Assembly: GCA_001683895.1 (NCBI GenBank) | Contig: LXQJ01000012.1 | Coordinates: 60,610-124,609, forward strand | Reading direction: 5' to 3' | Length of the DNA: 64,000 bases | DNA from: Luteimonas sp. ANT-B3E | GTDB taxonomy: Bacteria > Pseudomonadota > Gammaproteobacteria > Xanthomonadales > Xanthomonadaceae | In this document: positions 58,090-64,000 of the stretch, piece after piece | Layout: each line of letters starts with the position of its first letter | Numbering within the stretch: the first letter of the stretch is position 1 | Notes under the pieces: generated by a model | What the model was told of the DNA's origin: nothing | What the model saw: only the letters and a program-made list of their open reading frames with translations | Database searches by the model: none | Translations under genes and position numbers: made by a program

Positions 58090-59520
58090 GTGTTAGCTCT
58101 CAGGAGAACGTTTATCGACATCCCGACCAAGAAGATCAACAACCAAGAGCTCGCACTTCTTCTCGAACTTAGAGAGTCGCACTTTCTGGACTTCAAAAGT
58201 GCGGAAATCTCGCCAGCGTCGTTGACCAAAACAGTCTCAGCGCTATGCAACACGAGCGGTGGCGAGATCTTTATTGGGGTAGAAGAGGTAGAGACAGCGG
58301 AGGGACCGTCGCTCGCGTGGAACGGTTTCGCTAAGGAGGAAGACGCCAATGCCCATTTAGACACTGTCGAGAAACTCTCGCCGCTGGGAAAGCATTACAC
58401 CGCAGAGTTTTTGTCCCATGACGACCAGCCTGGACTCGTGCTTCACCTATTTGCAAAGAAGGTCAAGAACATCATTGCGGCATCTAGCGGGAAGCCCTAT
58501 GTTAGAAGAAGCGCGCAGAACTTGGCCCTAAACGACCCCGCTGCGGTTAAGCAACTTGAGTACGATAAGGGGATCGTTTCCTTCGAAGACGAAAAGCTCG
58601 ACTACAACCTCGATCGCATTACCAACTCGACTGTAATTATCGAGTTTTTGCTCAGCGCATTCCCGAGCGCCGAGCCTCACGAGTTTTTGGACAAGCAGGA
58701 AGTGATCGTCGACGGCACACCGACCGTTGCGGCAACGATGCTGTTCCATGAACTGCCTCAGGCACCTCTGGCTAAGAGGTCGTCAATCAAGATATTGAGG
58801 TACAAAACCAAAGGCGACCAAGGAGAGAGGGATACGCTTGCCTTCGATCCGCTGTCTATAGAAGGCCCGGCATATGACTTGATATACGACGCGGTGGAGA
58901 AAACGAAGAGTCTTGTTGAAGAAATTAAAAAAGTCACGCCGGATGGACTAGTCTCGATTACCTATCCCCATGAGGCGCTGCACGAAATTGTTACGAATGC
59001 CGTACTGCACCGCGACTACAGCCTCAAAACTGACATTCAGATTAGAATTTTTGACAATCGTATTGAAATCGAAAGTCCTGGCCGCCTGCCCGGTCATGTG
59101 ACTGTCGAGCGCATTACCAAGACGCAAGCAGCGCGCAATCCGAAAATGGTTCGATTGATCAACAAGTTTCCGAATCCTCCGAACAAGGACGCAGGCGAGG
59201 GAATGAAGACGGCGTTTGAGTCCATGCATAAGCTCAGACTGAAGAAGCCTGAGATTGTGGAGAAGGAAGATTCGCTTCTAGTAATCCTTCGCCACGAACC
59301 GCTCGGCTCGCCAGAACAACTTGTGATGGAGTATCTGAGCAAGCCGGGACAAACAGAGATTACCAATGCGATCGCGCGAGATCTGACGGGAATACGCTCG
59401 GAAAACACTATGAAAGAGGCTTTCTACAAGCTGGCGGAGGCGGATCAGATTGAGCGCGTCCCGGGCAAGCAGGGAAACAAGGCTGCGTGGCAGAAGAAGA
59501 GCGACAAGCCTGAGAGCTAA
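58090..59520 (+). CDS. cassette 1: AlbA_2/HATPase_c_4-type ATP-binding protein (putative regulator, Schlafen-like AlbA_2)
   Basis: LELRESHFLDFKSAEI...ALCNTSGGEIFIGVEE; ISITYPHEALHEIVTNAVLHRDYS...RIFDNRIEIESPGRLPG. Confidence 0.85.
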   Translation: MLALRRTFIDIPTKKINNQELALLLELRESHFLDFKSAEISPASLTKTVSALCNTSGGEIFIGVEEVETAEGPSLAWNGFAKEEDANAHLDTVEKLSPLGKHYTAEFLSHDDQPGLVLHLFAKKVKNIIAASSGKPYVRRSAQNLALNDPAAVKQLEYDKGIVSFEDEKLDYNLDRITNSTVIIEFLLSAFPSAEPHEFLDKQEVIVDGTPTVAATMLFHELPQAPLAKRSSIKILRYKTKGDQGERDTLAFDPLSIEGPAYDLIYDAVEKTKSLVEEIKKVTPDGLVSITYPHEALHEIVTNAVLHRDYSLKTDIQIRIFDNRIEIESPGRLPGHVTVERITKTQAARNPKMVRLINKFPNPPNKDAGEGMKTAFESMHKLRLKKPEIVEKEDSLLVILRHEPLGSPEQLVMEYLSKPGQTEITNAIARDLTGIRSENTMKEAFYKLAEADQIERVPGKQGNKAAWQKKSDKPES

Positions 59521-59574
59521 CAATTCGTCCAAGCCGACGCCGCTTCGCGGCGCGGCTTAACTCAGGTGTTAGGT
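59515..59574 (+). other. attC: attC site 1
   Basis: AGCTAAC...CCAAGCCGACGCCGCTTCGCGGCGCGGCTTAACTCAGGTGTTAGGT, 60 bp. Confidence 0.93.
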
Positions 59575-59578
59575 GCCA

Positions 59579-60016
59579 ATGGAATTTGACTCGGTCCGGC
59601 CAGTTCTAAGCGGCATTGTCGGCGGCGGCATTGCGACGTGGCTTGTTTCATATTGGTCACGCCGGCTGCCTGCATCGTACGGCTCAAAGTCGCGTCAAAC
59701 ACTGTTACGGCAGCATCGCGCGGCAGTATGGGCTGCAAATGCCCTGTTCTTCCTCGGCCTTTTTTCTGGCGTCTCTCTCTACTGGTTTGGCGACTTTGCC
59801 GACACAGACCATACGCCCATGCTCTGGGCGTTCGGCCTCGCTTCTGTGCTCCCACTACTTGCAATTTACTTGATCTCACTGCTCGCCGGGCGCAGCGCAA
59901 AGGAGGCGTTTGTTGCTTACTCGTGGGGTCAAGGGAGCCCTATCTGGGCAACATATGGTTTATTGGGAGGAGGAGTTGTTGCTTTCTGCTTTGCAGTCGC
60001 TAGTCTTGGCACCTAA
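59579..60016 (+). CDS. cassette 2: multi-TM membrane protein, unknown function
   Basis: ATG 59579; hydrophobic segments; stop TAA within attC R''. Confidence 0.7.
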   Translation: MEFDSVRPVLSGIVGGGIATWLVSYWSRRLPASYGSKSRQTLLRQHRAAVWAANALFFLGLFSGVSLYWFGDFADTDHTPMLWAFGLASVLPLLAIYLISLLAGRSAKEAFVAYSWGQGSPIWATYGLLGGGVVAFCFAVASLGT

Positions 60017-60070
60017 CAATTCATTCAAGCCGAACTTGCTTCGCAAGTCGGCTTAATTCAGGCGTTAGGG
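60011..60070 (+). other. attC: attC site 2
   Basis: ACCTAAC ... AAGCCGAACTTGCTTCGCAAGTCGGCTT ... GTTAGGG, 60 bp. Confidence 0.95.
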
Positions 60071-60074
60071 GTGC

Positions 60075-60749
60075 ATGGAAATTAACGTTGAACTGATTGC
60101 CAAAGATCTAAGGCTCAGATCCGAAGCAATGGACGCTGGCGCTTCCATGTCCGCGAAAGACGACGGGCACTCTGAGATCGACTTGATACTGAGACAATCG
60201 CTAAAGACCGGAAGCGAGCTCATGGCCTCATGTGCAGCGCTGGCGTCAGGGCCACACGAACTTGCAGTCAATGTTCTGATCCGCTCTCTTATTGAGCTCG
60301 GTCTAAAATCTCATTGGGCCACCCTCTCATCGTCCAACGCAGAACATCTGCTGGCGGCCTCTAAGGAACAAGTCAAAACGATCTTTAGGGCCAATGCCAA
60401 AACGGGCATTGCTAGGATCGTTGACCGTGACGGGAATGATCTAACGGCCGCATTTCTAGCAAACGGTCGCGCAGAGCGGGGACAGAAGCAGATCACCATC
60501 GAAACAATGGCGCAGCAATGTGGGTTGCATGACATCTACAATGTGTTCTATCGCTTCCAATCCATGCATACGCACAGCAATGAGGTTTCGGATCGTTCAC
60601 TCGAAACAAGAACCATTACCTTATGCTGCGTGGGCGCGTTCTCTATGTTCTTAGGGCATGTTGGCGTCCGCTGGCTGGTAGCCCGCAGCAGGCCCGACAA
60701 CGAGGAGATTCGCGACCTTCTGGGACTAAATGCTAGTGTGCACCCCTAA
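60075..60749 (+). CDS. cassette 3: hypothetical protein, DUF5677-like
   Basis: helical ORF 224 aa, HELAVNVLIRSLIELGLKSHWA; stop TAA in attC R''. Confidence 0.65.
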   Translation: MEINVELIAKDLRLRSEAMDAGASMSAKDDGHSEIDLILRQSLKTGSELMASCAALASGPHELAVNVLIRSLIELGLKSHWATLSSSNAEHLLAASKEQVKTIFRANAKTGIARIVDRDGNDLTAAFLANGRAERGQKQITIETMAQQCGLHDIYNVFYRFQSMHTHSNEVSDRSLETRTITLCCVGAFSMFLGHVGVRWLVARSRPDNEEIRDLLGLNASVHP

Positions 60750-60803
60750 CAATTCGTTCAAGCCGAACTGGCTTCGCCAGTCGGCTTAACTCAGGCGTTA
60801 GGC
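60744..60803 (+). other. attC: attC site 3
   Basis: CCCTAAC ... AAGCCGAACTGGCTTCGCCAGTCGGCTT ... GTTAGGC, 60 bp. Confidence 0.95.
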
Positions 60804-60818
60804 GCCAGACGAGGATCT

Positions 60819-61247
60819 ATGCGACGACTCACACTAATAGCGGTAATTTTGCTTAGCGCTACTCAAGCACAAGCGCAGCACACCCCAGTCGAAGTACACG
60901 AGGCAGTGCGTGCTTCTGGTGGCATTGAACTATTTGTCAAGAAACTTTCCGGCGATTTCTCAAGCAGTCTCCCGGTTATGACCAATCAAAACGTTGAAAT
61001 TATTTCCGTCGCAGCTCACGGAAGATCTCTAGCTTTTCTCACGAGACTCGTTAATGTCGATAAGGCTGATGTGCATGACTTAGATGCACTGAAATCTTCT
61101 AATGTTAACTACTACGCCTGTAACTCGCCTGTACTCGGTGTGCTCATAGAAGAATATGACGTTGAAATTTTCTATTCTGCCACTGCAAAGGGAACAGAAT
61201 ACCTGTTCCAGTACAAGGTTGACAAACATAATTGCGAAGGCAAATAG
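60819..61247 (+). CDS. cassette 4, gene a: secreted/periplasmic protein, unknown function
   Basis: signal peptide MRRLTLIAVILLSATQAQAQ. Confidence 0.7.
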   Translation: MRRLTLIAVILLSATQAQAQHTPVEVHEAVRASGGIELFVKKLSGDFSSSLPVMTNQNVEIISVAAHGRSLAFLTRLVNVDKADVHDLDALKSSNVNYYACNSPVLGVLIEEYDVEIFYSATAKGTEYLFQYKVDKHNCEGK

Positions 61248-61302
61248 GCGTAAGGATCTTTTCTGCAGCGGAAAGACAGTTTTGGCGCAAGGAGAGAAGG
61301 CA

Positions 61303-61608
61303 GTGACTCGCACTAAGAAACTTTGGATAACTGGTGTTCTAGTAATCCTCGCAAATTGCTTTATAGGAGCCTGCTTGTCGGATAACGTGGATCCATTGCA
61401 GCTTATGAGCGTCTTACCACACGATCCCGCGTATATTTTGACATTTCTAGCGGGCGGTCTCGGAGGTTATCTTATTTTCGCTGTCATAACAGCCGTTCTA
61501 ACGATCTCTCGAAAGTCTCAACGAGAAACAACCGGATGGACGAATTTCTTCGTGTTCAGTACCATTATTCATCTTGGTTTTTGGCTATCTCGAAGGCTCC
61601 CGGAGTAA
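61303..61608 (+). CDS. cassette 4, gene b: small membrane protein (GTG start)
   Basis: AAGGAGAG Shine-Dalgarno upstream of GTG; VTRTKKLWITGVLVILANCFIGACL. Confidence 0.65.
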   Translation: MTRTKKLWITGVLVILANCFIGACLSDNVDPLQLMSVLPHDPAYILTFLAGGLGGYLIFAVITAVLTISRKSQRETTGWTNFFVFSTIIHLGFWLSRRLPE

Positions 61609-61640
61609 AAGCGGGTGGTTTGTTCTATCGCGGCGCTGGC

Positions 61641-61700
61641 GCCTAACAATTCATTCAAGCCGAACACGCTTCGCGTGTCGGCTTAATTCAGGTGTTAGGG
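61641..61700 (+). other. attC: attC site 4
   Basis: GCCTAAC ... AAGCCGAACACGCTTCGCGTGTCGGCTT ... GTTAGGG, 60 bp. Confidence 0.95.
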
Positions 61701-61703
61701 CCC

Positions 61704-62090
61704 ATGTCCAGCATTCGTGTGCTTACAGTCCTGATTGCGGTATGCCTACTATGTGGTTGTAGCTCCTGGCAAGATTGGCGGATGCACAAGAGCGTCGAGC
61801 GATCTCGCGCTGACGCGCTAGCCAACATAGATCTGGAGCAATGCAGGGCTGACGGTGGCTTCATCCGTAGCGTTGGCCTGTTCGGCACTCCCGCCTGCGT
61901 CAAACCTTTTCCAGACGCAGGTAAGGCTTGTTCGGACATGTCAGAATGCCAAGGAACGTGTAAAGCGCCTGAGAATGCTCTTGTGGGCACTCGTCTAACC
62001 GGCACCTGCCAAACGGACACTCATGACATCTATGATTGCTATGACAAAATTGAGCATGGCACAGTGGTCGGCGGCCTTTGCCCGCACTAG
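61704..62090 (+). CDS. cassette 5: cysteine-rich lipoprotein
   Basis: lipobox VCLLCGC; multiple Cys in mature part. Confidence 0.7.
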   Translation: MSSIRVLTVLIAVCLLCGCSSWQDWRMHKSVERSRADALANIDLEQCRADGGFIRSVGLFGTPACVKPFPDAGKACSDMSECQGTCKAPENALVGTRLTGTCQTDTHDIYDCYDKIEHGTVVGGLCPH

Positions 62091-62096
62091 CTTGGG

Positions 62097-62156
62097 CCCT
62101 AACAATTCATTCAAGCCGAACTTGCTTCGCAAGTCGGCTTAATTCAGGTGTTATGC
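62097..62156 (+). other. attC: attC site 5
   Basis: CCCTAAC ... AAGCCGAACTTGCTTCGCAAGTCGGCTT ... GTTATGC, 60 bp. Confidence 0.94.
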
Positions 62157-62413
62157 GGCAACTGGGCTTGCGTAGTCGGCTGTTCTTCCTTCGTCGTGTA
62201 TAGCGCGAGCGGTTGGCGTCGGCTCCGGTGAGCACTTGATCTGACGGTTGCCGCACCTGAAGCTTCGCATCGCAACAGGCATCGTCGGCTCCGGTTACAC
62301 CCCGCGCCAAGGTTTCCTGGTAATGCTTCGGGTCAAGGTTGCTGGTACTGTTCGACCCATTGCAGGTGTGGTCGGCCAGGGTTTCAAATGTCGGGGAGTG
62401 CTAGGCCAGTGCC
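62151..62413. other. cassette 6: no convincing ORF (possible noncoding cassette)
   Basis: only forward ORF (62248-62529) reads through the following attC into the next cassette. Confidence 0.55.
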
Positions 62414-62473
62414 GCATAACAATTCGTTCAAGCCGAACTTGCTTCGCAAGTCGGCTTAACTCAGGTGTTAGGC
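62414..62473 (+). other. attC: attC site 6
   Basis: GCATAAC ... AAGCCGAACTTGCTTCGCAAGTCGGCTT ... GTTAGGC, 60 bp. Confidence 0.94.
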
Positions 62474-62479
62474 GGCAGG

Positions 62480-62734
62480 ATGAGCAACATCGTGCGTCGA
62501 GCTTCTCTTATAACTGCGGCAGTGCTTAGCGGGCTGTGCTCCGCTTACTGCTTCATGTGGATTTTTTCTGCGGCAAGCCTAGCTTCGGGCGCTTGCCCTA
62601 CGTTTTCACTTTTTGCGGAGCACATGCGCTGTCGTCAAGTCCACTTCGCAATGATCCTTACGGTGTTCTTCTTGTTGCTTTGTGTGTATCTCGGCGTTAG
62701 AGCGGTACGTGCAGGTAAAAGGCCCGCCGCCTAA
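62480..62734 (+). CDS. cassette 7: small membrane protein (two TM)
   Basis: MSNIVRRASLITAAVLSGLCSAYCFMWIF...FAMILTVFFLLLCVYLGVRAV; stop TAA in attC R''. Confidence 0.7.
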   Translation: MSNIVRRASLITAAVLSGLCSAYCFMWIFSAASLASGACPTFSLFAEHMRCRQVHFAMILTVFFLLLCVYLGVRAVRAGKRPAA

Positions 62735-62840
62735 CAATTCGTTCAAGCCGAACCTGCTTCGTTACAGCAACGGCGTGGCAGAAAAAGCTTGCCACGCCGT
62801 CGCCTGCACTGCGCAGGTCGGCTTAACTCAGGTGTTAGGC
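62729..62840 (+). other. attC: attC site 7, extended (112 bp) with nested hairpin
   Basis: GCCTAAC...CCTGCTTCGTTACAGCAACGGCGTGGCA-GAAAAAGCT-TGCCACGCCGTCGCCTGCACTGCGCAGG...GTTAGGC. Confidence 0.92.
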
Positions 62841-62845
62841 CCGCG

Positions 62846-63151
62846 ATGAGAGAATCGATTGGCTGGATGTTTAAGGAAAATATTCCGCATTTCTTGGAGT
62901 TTGTGGCTGGCTCTCTTCAGTACGACTTCCTGCCAGAAGAACTTGAAGCATATGTCGGCCTCATCGGCGCGGTCGACGTGGAGTGCGATGCCTGGTGTCG
63001 TATTGCTCTGCCGGCTTGCACGCTGTACCTGGCCCAAGATCCCGGAACTTTCGTGGTTCACGTCGAAATTGACGGCCCCACAGTGCTCACCGGAGAGCTT
63101 CGCGGTGTCGTCGCCTTCTTGGCCTGCTACACATCAACGGCGCGGGCCTAA
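62846..63151 (+). CDS. cassette 8: hypothetical protein
   Basis: ATG 5 bp after R'; stop TAA in attC R''. Confidence 0.65.
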   Translation: MRESIGWMFKENIPHFLEFVAGSLQYDFLPEELEAYVGLIGAVDVECDAWCRIALPACTLYLAQDPGTFVVHVEIDGPTVLTGELRGVVAFLACYTSTARA

Positions 63152-63205
63152 CAATTCGTTCAAGCCGAAGCCGCTTCGCGGCTCGGCTTAACTCAGGTGT
63201 TAGGC
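63146..63205 (+). other. attC: attC site 8
   Basis: GCCTAAC ... AAGCCGAAGCCGCTTCGCGGCTCGGCTT ... GTTAGGC, 60 bp. Confidence 0.95.
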
Positions 63206-63226
63206 GGCTTAGGAGCATCGTCACTC

Positions 63227-63649
63227 GTGCAACAGACAATCGCTCATGTCTCGCTTGTGGTCCGCGACTACGACGAGGCGGTCAACTTCTACGTGGGCAC
63301 GCTCGGCTTTCGCCTGCTTGAAGACTCGCCCCGTCCCGAGCAGGACAAACGCTGGGTCGTGGTTGCCCCGCCCGGTAGCCCTGGCGCATCTTTACTTCTG
63401 GCCCGGGCGTCTTCCCCAGAGCAGGCCACTCTTGTCGGCAACCAGACAGGCGGCCGGGTGTTCCTATTCCTCCAAACCGACGACTTCTGGCGGGACTACA
63501 ATCGTTATGTTGCGGCTGGGGTAAAATTCGTCCGTGAGCCATCAGAGCAGCCGTACGGCACCGTAGCCGTGTTCCAGGACCTATATGGCAACCTTTGGGA
63601 TCTGCTGCAGTACAACGGGTCGGCGCCGTACACCCTCGGAGCCGCCTAA
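63227..63649 (+). CDS. cassette 9: VOC/glyoxalase superfamily protein
   Basis: IAHVSLVVRDYDEAVNFYVGTLGFRLLED...TVAVFQDLYGNLWDLLQ; GTG with TTAGGAG SD; stop TAA in attC R''. Confidence 0.88.
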   Translation: MQQTIAHVSLVVRDYDEAVNFYVGTLGFRLLEDSPRPEQDKRWVVVAPPGSPGASLLLARASSPEQATLVGNQTGGRVFLFLQTDDFWRDYNRYVAAGVKFVREPSEQPYGTVAVFQDLYGNLWDLLQYNGSAPYTLGAA

Positions 63650-63755
63650 CGATTCGTTCAAGCCGAACTTGCTTCGTTACAGCAAAAGCGTGGCAGAGAA
63701 AGCTTGCCACGCTTTTGCCTCCACTACGCAAGTCGGCTTAACTCAGGTGTTAGGC
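63644..63755 (+). other. attC: attC site 9, extended (112 bp) with nested hairpin
   Basis: GCCTAAC...CTTGCTTCGTTACAGCAAAAGCGTGGCA-GAGAAAGCT-TGCCACGCTTTTGCCTCCACTACGCAAG...GTTAGGC. Confidence 0.92.
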
Positions 63756-63756
63756 C

Positions 63757-63966
63757 TCAGCAAAGAGAGTTTCGTAGTTGTTCCGCTTCGCAAGCTGCCA
63801 GGTCCTCGGTAGGGCGCTCCATGTGGCTCTGCGGTGACCGGATCGGCCACCAGTTGGGACCGGCACGTTGACATTCGTGTTCCACAAAAACTTCCGCTCC
63901 ACTGTGTAGGTACGCAAGCCATCGCAGCCCAGTGATGCAAGTCTTTCGGTGGTGCGCAAAAAGCAT
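63757..63966 (-). CDS. cassette 10: possible reverse-oriented small ORF
   Basis: 69 aa ORF filling most of the cassette on the minus strand; no forward ORF confined to the cassette. Confidence 0.35.
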   Translation of the reverse strand: MLFAHHRKTCITGLRWLAYLHSGAEVFVEHECQRAGPNWWPIRSPQSHMERPTEDLAACEAEQLRNSLC

Positions 63967-63989
63967 GAGCAGTACGTCGGTTGCAGTAG

Positions 63990-64000
63990 GCCTAACAATT
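63990..64000 (+). other. attC: attC site 10 (5' R'' part only, cut by window edge)
   Basis: GCCTAACAATT. Confidence 0.85.

Larger units (their letters stand above)
58093..64000 (+). mobile_element. integron gene-cassette array (10 cassettes; right end open at window edge); no intI adjacent to left boundary
   Basis: nine complete attC sites plus R'' of a tenth; RYYYAAC...AAGCCG...CGGCTT...GTTRRRY architecture; one or two mostly forward ORFs between sites; lower GC than flank. Confidence 0.95.

Noticed and set aside
57885-58092. Hidden intI or integrase remnant in the gap before cassette 1
   Set aside because: Gap is only ~208 bp and no frame shows tyrosine recombinase motifs; at most it could hold an attI.
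62248-62529. 93-aa ORF spanning cassette 6, attC6 and the start of cassette 7
   Set aside because: Half of the product is translated attC (ITIRSSRTCFASRLNSGVR); it crosses a recombination site and overlaps the real cassette 7 gene.
63585-63812. 75-aa forward ORF crossing attC9
   Set aside because: Mostly translated attC (NDSFKPNLLRYSKSVAEKACHAFA...), no conserved features.
59515-64000. CRISPR array (regular repeats of ~60 bp)
   Set aside because: Spacing is 0.2-1.4 kb, the intervening DNA is coding, and repeats have attC R''/R' architecture with covarying stems.

Overview
GC-rich chromosomal window, most like Lysobacteraceae/Xanthomonadaceae (gene content and order; inference). It spans the replication-origin region. 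rpmH-rnpA-yidC-mnmE run leftward, and dnaA-oriC-dnaN-recF-gyrB run rightward. Flanking housekeeping genes include nrdAB, queF, monomeric icd, hrpB, tatD, a tonB-exbB-exbD-exbD cluster, pdxJ, cls, phhA and an Lrp-type regulator. The last ~5.9 kb (58,093-64,000) is different. It is a lower-GC array of ten integron gene cassettes separated by nine complete attC sites plus the start of a tenth. No integron integrase gene lies next to the left boundary, so it is either a CALIN-type array or an integron with a displaced or lost intI. The most unusual signals I found are: (i) every cassette begins and ends with an 8-12 bp perfectly complementary, cassette-specific tag extending beyond the attC core; (ii) two attC sites carry the same extra ~52 bp nested hairpin with compensatory changes; (iii) several cassette ORFs take their stop codon from the attC R'' box; (iv) two cassettes lack a convincing forward ORF. 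Outside the array: a cobalamin riboswitch downstream of an NrdR-like promoter in front of the B12-independent nrdAB, paired GTCAAG-N4-CTTGAC operators flanking a promoter upstream of a small membrane protein/XRE pair, an mnmE with no canonical start codon, a degraded M20 peptidase remnant, and a TonB C-terminal domain on a predicted lipoprotein. Most long antisense ORFs in the track are GC-driven shadow ORFs and are not reported.
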